A DNA stretch of 64,000 bases, from contig OX393569.1 of the NCBI GenBank assembly GCA_947652115.1, forward strand, positions 18,082,650 through 18,146,649, written 5' to 3'. A program made the position numbers and the translations under genes. Source of the stretch: Blastomussa wellsi (taxonomy: Eukaryota > Cnidaria > Anthozoa > Scleractinia > Plerogyridae). The notes under the pieces were generated by a model, which saw only the letters and a list, made by a program, of their open reading frames with translations, was not told where the DNA came from and ran no database searches. This document shows positions 37,001-52,000 of this stretch, in pieces (the first letter of the stretch is position 1; each line of letters starts with the position of its first letter).

Positions 37001-40000
37001 CTATTGTAATGGCTCTGGCCAGTGTGGTGCCAGCACAACAGATGGTAAGCTATGTTTCAGGGCTTCTAGAAGTGTTGGAAATGAATACCAAATGACACTT
37101 TTAAGCTCTGAAAAGTCAGTTAATTAAAAGTTAAGCAGTTTTTTGCAGTCCTCGGAAAGTGCTGTTTAGGTTTAGTTTTGTGGTATAGCCAATTCTCTGA
37201 GTTGGATACCATCGGAACTACCACCAATTGTTCATCTTAGAAAGGTGTCAGGCTCCTGGAGAGCAAATGACTGAAAAAACAGTGTGCAGGGACCAAGGAG
37301 TTGTCCTTCTTACAGCAGTGTTCATTAAGAGAAAATTGACTCTAGTACAGTATAATTATAGCATGTACAAAGGGAAACAATGGCCTGTTTTTTTGCACTT
37401 GTAGGCTTGGAAAATCCCCACACAATTTTAAGCATAACCAAGAGTGCTTTGTCTTTTTTATTTCAGGATGAGCTGGCTCATGTTCTGGTCACTCTGTTTG
37501 ATGACAGGCACATTCTACCGCAACTGCTGAATAATGTGTTCGCTATGGAGGTTTGATCATTTCCCACTATAGAGCGGTTTTCAATTGAGGGCCAAAAGTG
37601 AGCCACATTTGCTTTTATTGGCTTTCCATTGTTGCATAAAGTGAAAAAAATTTGCACGACTTTCACATTCAATCAGAAGAATTGGCTAAATTAATCATGA
37701 CTTGTTTTTTCCTCGTATTTTGCACCAGTTACATTTATTTGCTTTGAACTTCAGAAGTTCAGAACACGACTTAAAGTCACAGAATTCCTCCAGCATTTCC
37801 AGCAATTCACGCAAAATAGTAAGAATTATTTTAGACTCTCGCTGTTACTTGTCCAGGTGTACAGCACAGAAGGGATGCAGACTCTGTTCAGAGGAAACAG
37901 CCTTTCAAGTAAAACCATGGCCTACTGTTTCAAGGCGTTTGGTGGCAATTACTTGCACACACTGTTAGGACCACTGATATCTCCAATGTACAAAGAGCGC
38001 GTCTCATTTGAAGTTGATCCCACAAGGTTGGCTGACAACAAAATAGTAGTGTAGTCTTACTGTCTTATGTTTCAGTCAGGAAGAGTATGTTTCACAATTC
38101 CCTGAGTGTGTTTTATCTTTGGTAGTGGGTGGAAAATCTCATTTGCGAAAATGATAAACATCAGCGAACCGCAATTAAATTGACCACTTCTACCTATTTC
38201 TACCTATATTGTGTCGTTCCAAAAATATCCATTCCCCCACCATGGGCCTTATTCGCGTGGCAGCCATATTGGCCATAGACAATAGATTTCGTACCCTGAG
38301 CCTTGAGTGAAACAAACGTTTTCCATCCCTCAGGTCTCAACATGGCCGCCGTGTGATTAAGGCCCACCCCCCATCCCCTCTCCAAACCCTGTTGGAAATT
38401 CCGCTGTAGGCCATTCTTTCTTTTAAAATATTTAGCTTTTAAGACCCCTCTAGGAATTTCCATTGCCTTTCCATGGCGTGGATATTACAGTGATATTGTC
38501 ATTGTCCTTTGTTTATATCCACATTAAAGTGGCTTTTGACAGTCCAGTTCGTAAATCATCTGTTTTGACTTGTTGGTAATTTGTTGTGTAGTTTCAGTAA
38601 GACTATCTGTAAGTCAACCTAATCTTCATTTCACAAGTGTGGCTTATGATTTTGATATTGAGTATCATGACCTTCGAGAGGAAGTGGAAGGTCTGAAAAT
38701 GTTTCATCCTCCAGTTGAACAATGCTACATTGATCTAGTATGTGATGTATGATATATGATGACAAACTGACATGTTGCAATTTTCAGTGGTTCAGACCCT
38801 AATTGTGAAGCAACGTTTTGTCCAAAACTGTTTTCTCATTTCCTTCTTCAATAACAGGCTTGGAAAAGGTCAAAATGTTGAAGAGAACAGAAATAATCTG
38901 ATCAAAGCAGCACAGAAATTCATCAATGAGATTGTCATCTCTGCTGAAAGGTAAATTGGACTTGTATATAGTACAAAGATTTATTTCTGTAACTTCATTT
39001 GGAATGTGTTAACTATAGCTAAGTATCAGCAAAACTTACTGTCCTTTTGTGGGATGAGTCCTCGGGTCTTGTGGTCCCTCAAGCAATGTTCTATGACCTT
39101 AATAGGACTTGAAGGTGACCTCTGGTTTACAGTACAGTAACATTTTCTAACTCCCTCCTTGGTGTTTGGAAGTGTGTTCATGCATTGTTATTTGATGCAT
39201 TGACTGTCGCCATGAGCATTGATGGCACAGCTAGTCACGTAATTTATCTTCCTATCATTGTCATTCTTTTAGCTTTCCTGTTCAACTGCGGAGTCTGTGC
39301 AACTGTCTGAGAGAGGTATGTGTGCTTTTGAGAATCTGAAAGATGTTACATCCTTGCTGTTGATCAGTTCTAGAAACAAACGGTCACACATTTATTGCAT
39401 GCCATCATCAGGGTTAGGAAACACCCCGGTTTTTGCTGAATCATAGCATTAAGATAGTTGAGGTCCACTATCTTTGTTCCATGTTTCTAGTGCCACGTGA
39501 CACGAAGATGACAGAGTTCTTACGTGAACTAAGCTAAATAATCTGTTGTTTATAGATTGTTCATCAGAGATTTCCAAAGCACAGTTTAGAAGCAGTGGGC
39601 AGTGCCTTCTTTCTGAGGTTCATTAACCCAGCAATAAGTATGTTATCAACCCAGGAATAAGTATGTTATCAAACCAGCAATAAGTATGTTATCAACCCAG
39701 TAATAAGCATGTTATCAACCCAGCAATAAGTATGTTATCAATCCAGCAATACGTATGTTATCAACCCAACAATAAGTATATTATCAACCCCGCAATAAGT
39801 ATGTTATCAACCCAGCAATAAGTATGTTATCAATCCAGCAATACGTATGTTATCAACCCAACAATAAGTATATTATCAACCCCGCAATAAGTATGCTATC
39901 AACCCCGCAATAAGTTTGTTATCAACCCAGCAATAAGCATATTATCAACCCTGCAATAAGTATGTTATCAACCCAGCAATAAGTATGTTATCAACCTAGC

Positions 40001-43000
40001 AATAAGTATGTTATCAACCCAGCAATAAGTATGTTATCAACCCAGCGATAAGTATGTTATCAACCCCGCAATAAGTATGTTATCAACCCAGCAATAAGCA
40101 TGTTCACATGCACTTGTGTTAACCCACACAAATTCTCCATTATTGGAAAATAACCTTCGAATGTATTTAGCGATAGGCCTTTTGCAACAAAATTTTTCAG
40201 ATTAAAACAGAGCAAATGAGAACCGTGACCGTGTTTGGAAAATAATTTTCTCTTAATTAGCATCAATTTTTACGATTTTATTTCTTCGTTTTCTCCGTAG
40301 TTTTAGTTTTGATTGAGAAGATATATCAAACACTGGAGAGAGTGTTTCATCACATTTCCAAACATCTTGAAGTTTGTCAAAAATCAAAAATACTCTGCTG
40401 TGCATCGTTTGTTCAACTCTCATCTCGTGTTTGGTAAAACTTATGTACCGTTTGTACTATAAATTATGGTACAAAATTCGCCAGGCTTGAGAGAAAGCTT
40501 ATTGTTATTCCCACCCTGAGACTTCCAAACGAAAGTCAAGCTTGACTGGTTAAAGCCGTTTTTTATTCGGAGGCTGTCGTATTCGTGGATTGCTTATCAT
40601 GGGATCATTTGTTGCAAAGAAAACATTTCAATAATTGGCTATTGCAAGACAAACATGGCAGGTAAAATACGTTTTGAAATAAATTTTTTAAAGAATTCCT
40701 GTTAAAAAGTTCCTTTTTGGCGCGCAAAAGAGTCGTTCAAAGTGAGTTTTGGTTGGCAAAATATTGTTATACAAGCATTTAGATTTGCTTAAGGTTAAAC
40801 AAGGTTTTCTCTTTTAGCATCGCCACATGTTACAGGAATTATCGACCAGATTCCTTCAGAGGAGCTAAGAAGAGGATTTATGTTATTGTCAAAGGTAAGA
40901 TGTGAAATAGCACATTGTCGTTATGTAGTTTATCGCAGAGACACTGTTCTCTTGCAGTTAAAAACTACATTTCAAAAGCAGAAACAAGTCAAAGAAAAAT
41001 TTTCCAAAGGTCATGGAAAAGTAAAAGAGCTTATTGTGATTTTTTGTACAATTTGTTTCAAGGTAGCGGGTTATAAATAATAGTAAAAGAACATCCAAAC
41101 AAACAAAATAAATAACATTTCTGTTAAACATAACGATTGTAAGCTGCTGCGGCAGATTCTTCGCGAAACTCAACGTCCGCTCAAAACTCAGCTTGCAAAC
41201 TTGGTCCAGTTCCTGAGTTTCCCTGTTAGGTATGGTTGCACAATATATTACCAATACAAGTCATAATCAATATTTGATAGGAAACTTCATTTCCATTGTT
41301 TTTTTTTTAGATTCTTCAGAATTTAGCCAACCATGTGCTATTTACCAAAGAGAAACACATGGAACCATTTAACGGTTTCCTCCAAGCAAACTTCGATAAA
41401 GCAAGAAAGTAAGTCTGTTTCCTCGCTCACCACCATAGCAGTTGACTCCTTTTGGGGTGATGTTTTACAAAAAGTGTGGCACCTATTAGATGGGTTAGAC
41501 TTCCCACTACTTTTCGCCTCGTGTCCACGTGACTAAAGTCACGTGACACGAGGTAATGTGACTGCTCAACACATTCCTGTGTAAGATTCCTTGTTCATTC
41601 TTTCCATGTCTAATTTAGGGAGGTGGCCAAAACGGCTAAAATCGTAACGCAATTGTCAATGGAATGAAAGTATAACGGTGGTTCTAGGTTGTGGAGAAAA
41701 GCTATTGTTTTGTACGTATTTTACAGATTTTTTAGTGCCATCTCATCAAAGTGCCCTTCCAACAGAGACGAAGACAGTACAAGTTATTCTTTCATTAGCG
41801 ACAGCAGTGTGTTAAGTCTTCATAAGCTGTTATGGGATCACCAAGAAAAGATTGGAACTTACCTAGCTACTAAAAGGTTAGCAGTGTTGTGTTTGTTTGA
41901 TTGTATGAATGTTTAGGTAAGACAAGGAAAAATAAATTAGTGCTGAAGTTTACTGATAAATCCTGCTAGCCATCATACAATTCATTATTCTCTTTCAGCG
42001 AATTCAAGAGTTTTGGTAGAAGACCATTTGAGAAAATGTCAACTCTTCTAGCTCATCTCGGGCCACCTGACCAGCAGAAAAATCAGTTTTCACACGTGTA
42101 AGTCTAGTCGTAATTATAAATAACATATATTTATTGATTGGTTGATTGATTGATTGATTGATCGATCGATCGATCGATTGATCTCGTTACCTCTCTTTCA
42201 CTCAGTTGCGCATTCGGTAGAGCTGTGACGATCTACCCCCAAAATTAAATTTACCACCTACTGCAGCCAGAAGGTATTCTGCATTGTAGAAGATTTTCAG
42301 CTTTCAGTAAACAAACCCAAAGATGAAGTGAGGTTCTACAGTATTCATTTGCATGGTAATATCAAATAACTACCGAAGTACATGTTTAAATGATCCGTCA
42401 CGTGGATGTATTCGCAGGAATGTAGATATTTCACCTTCGACCTGAAGGTTTCATTATGCGAAGAGTAGAAATCTGAGTGGCTGTTCTACAAAGAGAAGAA
42501 TGTCACCTGTAGCAATTATAACCAATGACTGTATATATCGGTGCAAACGTGCAGTAAAATCTCTCAAAGCAGCGTGGAATTGGCTTTATTTCTTGAAATG
42601 TTTTTATACCAGAGGTAATGTTTTTTCTTTGCTTATTGTTTAGACGGTGGCAAGACGGCGCGCGGTTTGAGGAATTCATGGCCCGACACGCTGAAGAGAG
42701 TCGGGACGATTTACAGGCCATGAAAGCTTTAAATGTGTTTTACCAAGTACGTTTCCTTCTTTTATTAGGTAGTTATCTTGTTTTCAGGTAATGTATCAGC
42801 ATTTTAACAAAAAAGAAATGTTTAATGTTGGGTTATATCGCAGTCACACGATTAATCTGTAATAAAATTGTTTCGCCGAACACCGAATTGTATCGCCGAA
42901 CTGCGTTCACATCGCGGCCAAACTTCGACCGAATTGTACCTGAATTGCAGTCAAATCGCGTTCAGACTGAAAAACACATGCACACACTCAAATTGTTGAT

Positions 43001-46000
43001 TAAAACTACATGTACAATCAAATCATGGTCAAACTACGTTCATAATCAAACTGTATTCAAATAATGTAATATTATGAGAAAGAATTAGATATAAATTCGG
43101 TTACGGAGCGCGTGAGGCAAAAACAAATTCGGTGTTCTTGACAGGGGCGAAACCCGCTCTCTGGCCGGGTGCTCTGCAATCCTGCCACTGAGCTGCAGAG
43201 AGATTCGTGACGAGCTGGGCTATTTCTTCTAGTTTCATATGTGAAATGCACCCAGAACACAGCTAACAATCCGCAATGTAAAAATGTTCTCTGTGTGGGG
43301 ATAAAGAAAGAAAGATGGTAATGTTATATTAAAGAAACAATTACCATTAACAGACTAACATGCTGGTATATCAAGATTTAAACTAGAATACGCTTCTTTC
43401 TGAGGTGAGAAGTCCTTTTTTGTTGTTGTTATTTTTTAAAACTTCCAGGGTGGAAAATCTAAAGGAGGACATCCAGTGTTTTATTACATTGCCAGACGAT
43501 TCAGGTGCAGTTTTATTCTTTGCAACAGAAATTTCAGTTTATATGTGTTTGCAGCTCTTCTGACCCGTACCATAAAATGCCAATTTTCCTTTTCGAATGC
43601 TTTACATTAAGACCATTTTTCACTTGAGTGTTGAAAGTAATTCGTATTTGCTTTGGGTTTGTATTGCTATGCTCAGTGATTGGTTAAAAACGTCGTGCCA
43701 TTTTCTAGACCAATCAGAAGTAAAACGACAACCAATCACGACTCGCTCGTCCACGTTTTCCCGCGCTTCGCGCCAGTTCCATCAATTTGCATCGTGTTTT
43801 GATTGGTTCGTTGAATTGTCTGCGTCCTTTGTGACTGGTGGGAGTGATTACTTTGGTTTTGGCTTTGTGACACTCAGTTGAAAACCGCTGTTGTTTAATT
43901 ACTGTTAGTACAATTTATTAGTGCAATAAGGCCCCTTACTTGTCTGTCAACACTAATCGCGGTCTGAGGTTTCTTCCGGGTTGGGTTTGCTTCAGTGTGT
44001 AAAGTTTCTTTCCCCGCCAAGAAAAGGCTATATGTCAGGTTGCTTCTTTGAAAGGCATCTTTATTTTATGATGCCATCAACTGTTCATAACAGTCCCATG
44101 TAACCTTTTTTAGTGGAAGGCCTAAGAATTTGGCGCTATAAAGGTCGGCGCGCACGAGGGGACTTGTCCCTTCTTCGAAGGGATTTGAGGGACAAGTCAC
44201 AAGGCCCAAATTGTGGTCTCTGTGACGAGATTTACCAAAATGGCTAGATACACAAGATGGGACATGTCCCCGCGAGTTGTTGCATGTATGGACGTTAAGG
44301 ATATGGGATAGTGGAATGTCAAAATTATTAGAACATTGCTTTGTATCTCCGATTTGCCACATTTATGAGAGTGTTGATCGTTTACCATTAATTGCAGGGG
44401 TGACCAAATAAGCGACGAACTTCTCCTTTATCACGCTTTGATAACAATGGAAAGCTGCATCGACAGGCCGTGGGAATTAGTTGTCGACTTTACTCATACA
44501 ACATTGGAAAATCGATTTAGTGTAAGTCAGCAGCACCTCACAGTATTAGCCTGTGAACAGGCTCCGGGGGTTGGTCAGGGACGATGGAGCCTTCGCCGCT
44601 CCCGATCCACGCCGTCTAACGGTAGCCTGCTCACAGGCTACATAGTATGTGTTCCAAGGGCGAAAGGTCCTTAGTTCTGGTTAATTTTTTTTCCTTTAAC
44701 AAACACAGGAGGGAAACTGGGGTCGCCCACCAACTCTTGGAACGATTGACGTTATTGGTTCTTGAAACAATATATAAACGGGTTGTGACAATGGTCCTAG
44801 TCCTAGCAAAAAATTGAGGTAGTGTTAATTGCGAGTGACCAAAAAGAGGTTTCGGAGAGGTTGTGGTTAACTGGGGAAACTGAGTTTGTGGTTTCTTTCC
44901 TACGAACACTATTTGGAAGTTGAAGATTTCAGTGTCATTGAAAGATGTTTATCTCTAATGACAGTGTTTTGAAATCAATTGGCTATTTTCTTGTTGTGTT
45001 TTGCTTCAGTGTCAAAACAATTTGAAAATGCGTTTTACCACAAATGAAACTCATCTTAAGAAACGTTTTGTAGGAGTGCATTACTTGCAAAATATTTACG
45101 TTAAAATTTCGTACGTTTTATTTCGCACGATTCATTTTCGGAAACTTTATCTCGTTTCGGACAAACTTCGGACACTTCGTTGAAACATATCTAAAGTAAA
45201 TATGCGCCTATAAAACACGAATTAGGCAAAAAAAAAACATCTGTGAAAATGACAGTGCTGCAAAATGGAATGTTTCACCATTCTGCTTTTCATAAAAAAT
45301 TTCCTTTCAGGGGATGAAAAGAACGAGCAAAGCTAGCTCTATCATGTATATTGATGGCGTCGCCCAAGGAATTCGTACTTAAAAGTTTGATTCTGTACTT
45401 TAAATATTCGTACGCTTAAAAATTTCAGACGGTTTATTTTCGGACACTTGGTCCGAAATTGAAATCGTCCAAAATTTTTTACAAGTAATATTGAGGCAAA
45501 ACGCACCTCGGGACGGAATATGAGGGGCATTGTGCGGGTAGCTTTTCATAATAGTATGACGTCTTGCTCACAAGCTTTCAAACTCCTTGCTGCAGACTGC
45601 CTCTTTTTTGTTTGAGTTCTAATGTAGTTTGCTTTGGTCTCTCTTGTAGCCATCCACAGTTGTAAAGCTGTTGACAGTCGTGCCTGATGGTGTAGTGAAA
45701 AATCTCATGGCGGCGTACTTGTACAACTGTAGCAGTACACTGAGACAGTACGCCAAGTATAACGAACGGCACTTGTCGCCACTCAAGGTACTGAACAAAA
45801 TTGTGCTTCTAAATTTCTGCACAGAGGATAGAAGATGGTGGAGAGGAAGAAGGGAAGGCAGTGTAGTTTGAAATTGATATATGGCCAGTGATGTTATCGT
45901 TCCCTTTCGGAATCCCATCTCTAGGAATAGATTGAGCCCGCGATTTTGTCCAGGAATGTTGCTTAGCAACATGATGTCTCCTGTTGAGGAACAACTGGTG

Positions 46001-49000
46001 TCCATTGCTGTCTAATTAGACAGCGAGTTTCTGGAACTCTTTGAGTGCTCGTACATACACTACAAAGGGTTTCTGAAAAATGACATGTTTTGCCCCAACT
46101 GATATGAAGAAAAAAAAACACTCTCTGAGTTTTCTCACAGGATTCGAATCTCACGCGTTAATTCTTAACACGGGTAGAATTGTCTTATCACTGAGTCACA
46201 GACGACTCGTGATTAGAGGCACTGTGGGATAAGTGGCTTATGCCTACTAGCAATACCAGGCTGTAGTCAGTGAAGTAATCTGGAAAATGGTACTTGCAAT
46301 AAGCTTAGGGGTATCGCTTAATGCTGAATAGAAAAGCAATAATGTTTAGAGAAGAGAACAGGGTTGAAGAAATTGAAGTGAGCACATCAATTGTGGCCGA
46401 TATATTTCTTTTTAATATTAATTCCCTTCGTTGAAATAAAACTCGTTTTTTGTTATTTGCCATACAGGGTCGTTCTGTCGTGCGAGTGTGCGAGTCACTA
46501 AGTAAACTTCACGAATATATCAGTCCTAGTGAACTTAAACTACCAAGCTCAACTGTATCCCTAGAGGAAGACTTGAAGGTAATTTGATGTAAATCGACTA
46601 TAACCAGGTGCTATCAATGCCATGCCTGATGCTTCACGTTTTTTACAAATGGATGACTAACTCTCAGAGGAATCTATACTATGTAAACTTCTAAACAAGA
46701 GTTCTGCGTTTTCTAGTTTGGCCATATGGAAATCCAGTTCCACCTTCGCCATTGTTTGCCGTGATTCTCAACTAACTGTTAAGCCAATGACACACGGTTC
46801 AACATCTTTCAGCTTTTGTTGATCAATAACTGTAGCGACTTGGGAAAACGCAAAAACGTTTCAACAAACAGCAACTTGTTGAACGGAACAGAGCCAAGCT
46901 CTATTTTCGTTCAAGAACCTTCAACAAAGTTCAACATATTGAATGGCATATTTCAACGTTCAACATCACATGATACACTGTTCAACATTTGAATTTGTTT
47001 CTCAACAAATGTTGAACCGTGTATCATTGGCTTTAGTGTCATTTGCCCACTTCTGGTTTACCAAATGAATCAAATCACTGCTGTTGCGTTTTCTCCGATC
47101 CGGTTGTGATCATTATCTTTGCAACATCGTGGCTCATGGTACAGTGTTTCTCTTTGGTTTGTTTTCTACAGGTTTTTCAGGCTTTTAGAGTGTCAACGAG
47201 AAGTAACGTTTTAGTCAAGGTACTTGAGTGTTGTTATTGTTTTTAATCGTGGTTATGAACAAAAGCCTCGTAAGTTGTATTCGTTGTTTAACTAACCTTG
47301 TTTCTATCGTTAGGTTGGCCCTACTTCAGTTCAGATCACCACTCCAGAAAGGCACAGAGTGTTGGGTTACTCTAGCATTCTAAATGATGTGTACTACGCG
47401 TCTGAAGTTAAAGGGGTAAGCTATTTACGTTGCGAGAAACACCAAAATTCCTCCGTTTACCCCTTTCCAACCCCCCAATTTAGGAGGTTTAGGAAGTTTT
47501 TTTGAAATCTTTCTTTATTCAATGTTTAATCGAGTAGTCGACACTCTCTTTTGCCTTTAAATTTCATTTCGCGCACGATTTAGGAACCACAGACTTTCTA
47601 TAGTTAAGATGTAAAGTAAATGAAAGACGTTAAGTTTTGTCTTGCCAGTTAAGTGTACTTTCGCACTTTTCCTAGCTTTGTTTCGCAAGTCTCCTTAGGT
47701 AATGTCTTCCTTTTTCTCAGGCCGCAGTAGAAGACGAGAACTTGTGCCTGCTAAAGCTTGCGAATGTTGGACCAGGCATTCTTCTGATGAGCAATGACTG
47801 CGAGCAGATTGTACAAGCTGTCACACATGTGAAGACCAGGTGGCAGCTTTCACAACCCGTAAGTCTACATGCTCTGGCTTTTTCTGTTGTTGTTCTTGTT
47901 GTTATAGCTGCCTTTGTCGCATCCATTAGGGCTTAAGTAAACTCTGATGGCAACGGCCATGAGAACGCCACCCAGACAAATTAATGTGCGGATGAGTACA
48001 TCAGCTCTGCATGTGCGTTATAAATCTTAATGCATTTTTTAGCCGACCCTTGCAAGACATCACGTAAAATGACCAGATGTTGCGAATTTTGGAGAACGTG
48101 AACTAGTACGGCTGGTTTTTCGTATCTCTATTTAGAATTGAACGCTTTTTTATTACACCTGGACAATTGCGAGGTAGCAAGTAAAATATAATTCATTCCA
48201 TGTTGTCCTGGATGCAGTTGTCCTCTGTAGTTGTTGTTGTTGCCCAGCAGAGCAAACAGTGGGGTTCGCATCCCGTTGGAGCCCTGGTTTTTTCAGGCTT
48301 CTTCTTTCCAATTGCTTAAATTGGAAATTCACTGCGATGATCATTCTTCACTTTTAGTGATCTTTTTGTATACATGTACGTTTTTTCAGGATTCATCCAC
48401 AACCACAAGCAAAAAGATAAAACCCAAAGATGTCCCTGGAACGCTACTCAACATGGTAAGACGCTAGCTGATACCTCACTTTATCTTTAACCTCTTGACT
48501 CAAACGTTTGTCTATGAACTTGTCACTCTGGCTGTGTACCAGAGGCTGTTATTATGAACAAGAAGTCAGGGGCAACAACAAAGTATATAGATTGTCAGCT
48601 TTGTCAAGCATCTTATAGCAGAACCATGAGTTTCATGGGTTATTTGTGTGTTTTCCTTACAGGCTTTGTTAAATCTTGGTACTTCAGATCCCAGTCTTCG
48701 CCTTGCAGCCTACAATCTCCTGTGTTCAGTGACCAAGTCGTTTAACCTAAAAATAGAGGAACGCCTTCTGGAAGGAACAGGTTAGCTCTGAGACTGGATT
48801 TACTTGAAAGAGCTTGCCGCTTGTTAGATTTTCAAAATAGAACAGTATTTTTCTTGGCATTTCGGTTAAATGGGGACAAAGGCATTCGTCAAATCTGTTT
48901 CTGCAGAAAAGTTTTTCCATCACCTAAAGAAAGCTTTTAGTCTCCTTGCTTATGTGGAGGAGGGGGGGGGGGGGGGTGGGGGAGGGATAGAGACGAAGCT

Positions 49001-52000
49001 GGCGACGAGAACGTAATAGCCCGAGAAAAAAATTGCGCATGGGCCCGCCGAACTACAACATAGCATTTTTCCGATTAACATTGCAGTTTTCTATGTCTTG
49101 TCAGGTTTGTGCATCCCCGCCAACAACACGCTGTTTATTGTTGGAATCAGTGAAAAACTTGCAGCCAGAGAGCCCCAGCTTACACTTGAGGTAAACGAAG
49201 AGACCAGTATAGGATTTCCTCACAGTTTGTTCATATTTTGATCTTACTTTATCCTCGCCATCGTTAACTTGTTATTCTGCTTTAGAGCTCTTTTACAACA
49301 CGACGCGTTATTTTCTCTCTATTTCTTCACTTCAGTTCCTTGAAGAGTGTATAGCTGGTTTTGTAAAGTCAGATTATGAACTCAAGCATTTATGTTTGGA
49401 GTACATGGCGCCGTGGCTACCAAATCTAGCAAGGTTGGTTTTGATCACGATCGAACGTAACAGCAATTGCTTCGCACCTATATGGTGTTGTAATTTCTAT
49501 CTAGCTGGGTTTATTTGGTGCTCTCATCAATAGAGAGGTTTCAATGTCTGTTAACACAGCTCATTGCCAGGCAAAATTTCAATTCAGATTTGTTCTGATT
49601 TTTTTTCGGGATGTTCCTGCAAGCAAACGTTTCCGTTTCTGGAAGTAAAGACTGCCTTAAGATAGGGTTTGTAATTGTAATGTTCAATTGACATGGACTA
49701 CACTTAAAGAAAGTAACAGTGTGGAAAATTGGCATTGGTTATATCACGAGAGTTCAAGATTTCTTGTCAGTCGGGTGGTTCAGTAACAATAATGAAATAA
49801 TTAATTCTTTCTTTAACAGATTTTGTAGGTTCCCTGCGGACGATCCACAGAAGGTGAAAATGACGCGAATTCTTGAAGAACTGATTAACCTGACTGTGAA
49901 AGAAAAAGGGGTAGGTTCTTTTCCTCGATTCAAATGCCTCGCTTTTCCGGTATCTTTAAGCTGGCAAATACAACTACAATTTCAATCGCGTTCCGCTTGC
50001 AGCCTCCCGTAAGAAACGTCTATCTCGCCAAACTCCCCTTGGGCCGCGACGAGTGGCGGCTGTATTTAGCTTCTGCGCAGACGTCCTTTGTCACGCAATC
50101 TTTCCTCCCCCACTTGGTGGAGGAACGCATGATGAACGCAAAGAGCTCTGCTTAGGAGGCTCAGCTGGATTTGCAGGATAAATATCCTTATATATTACAG
50201 TTTTCATTTCTGATGCTCCCTGTACTGAGCCTTTTATGGCCGCGACTGTACCCTAAAATTTCCACTGTTTCTATGATTTGACCTCTTCAAGCTCTTACCT
50301 TTGATAATAACATAAGACGTTTGGTAATGACGTTGTTTTTCTGTTGTAGACCATGTATCCATCAGTTCAGGCCACAATCTGGGGAAATGTGGGAAAAGTC
50401 ACTGAGTTACTTGACACAGTTCTCGACTGCTTCATCAAGGTATTTCTTTTTGATGCATATTTGTTTTTATTGTTTACAGTTTTTATAATTTTGCTTTCAT
50501 TGTGATGAGTTTACGGGATGCTCTACCGGTAGGAGCGACATAGAAAAAGTTCTAAATTTGTCCAAAATCCCTGATGCTGTTTCTTATAAAACAGCCACCT
50601 GAATTGTGAACTAAGTTCAAACGGGATTGTTTTAATTTCAGGCGAGTGCTACAGGTGGGCTTGGATCTGTCAAAGCAGAAGTTATGGCCGACACTGCTGT
50701 TGCTTTGGCGTCCGCAAACGTGCAAGTTGTGTCACGAAAGGTCATCGGGAGGCTTGACTCAGTAAGGCATTAAGTTCCCTTTTGCTAAGGATCGATTTGT
50801 ATATTTTCATGACCTGTAAGCCTCATTTAATGGTAGTATCTTCAGAAGAAATAGCTCCGATCACCGCACTTTTGTACTGATTTTTCTACCTTTTTTCACT
50901 CAGCTCATCAGCAAGACTTTCATCTCCCCAACTGTCCGCCTTGAACAGCACCTCATGTGGGACGACATCGCCATCCTCACAAGATATCTTCTCATGCTTT
51001 CCTTTAACGACTGTCTCGATGGTAAGATTTCCCGTTATTGTATAGTGAGAGAATGTGGGAGATGAAGTGGCCTAGAGGTTACTGCACTGGACTCTGCATC
51101 AAGTGGTTCGGGTTCGAGCCCTGACCAGGTCACTGCGATGTGCCCTTGGATAGAACTAGCATTCCATCCAGGGGTGTAGAGATACTTCGTCGCTTCATGC
51201 TAAGGAAACCAGGATAAGCTTCAGTCGGATTGGCCACAAGGCTCGTATCCAGACTTATTGATATCACCATCTGTTCCTTCTCTCCTCATGGTGAACGGGG
51301 CCATTGATCCTCTTCCTCCAAGCTATCCTATCCCTGGCTGCAACTTCTGCGTCCTTCCATGTTTTAAACCCCAGATGTTCTCTCACTCCTTATTATGGTT
51401 CAAGTCCGCGTCTCTCTTGGCCGTCCTTGTCTGCGTTTACCCTGCCTTTATAACGATCATTGTCTTGTTTTCAGTTGCCAGTCATATCCCGTACCTGTTT
51501 CACCTCGTCACACTTCTCGTCTCAACTGGTCCACCAACCATCCGCGCCTCAATCCATGGACTAGTTATCAACATCATCCAGTCACTCTGTACCTGCTCTT
51601 CTATCAAGTTTAGTGGTGAGTGAGTGAATGTTTCGTGTAAGCTCTAGTTGGAAGATTAGGAATACCAATGACCATAACGTTCACGAATGTTTCCTCTCAC
51701 GTCGCGATTTTTAAGTCTCGCAGTTTACGTGTCTGACTTTGCTTTGATGAATTGACGGGTAAAATATATAAAAATGCTGTGGTTGGGGGGGGGGTAATCC
51801 TGCAATGGACCAGCATCCCATCCAGAGGCAATCGAAATAAACAAAGTCGCTCAGTGTTACGTGAACCAGTATAGTCCCCGACCTGAGGGGGCCCTAGGCT
51901 CAAACAAAGACTTTTCCCTACAATCGGGATACCTACCCTATGGTTTGCAAGTCTAGTATACGAGCATTCTTCTTTACTTATTTAATTCTGCTCTTGTTGT

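Noticed and set aside
39316..39555. A counterpart of the vertebrate alternative RasGAP exon 23a
   Set aside because: The 240-bp intron has no in-phase segment of about 63 bases with matching splice sites and similarity.
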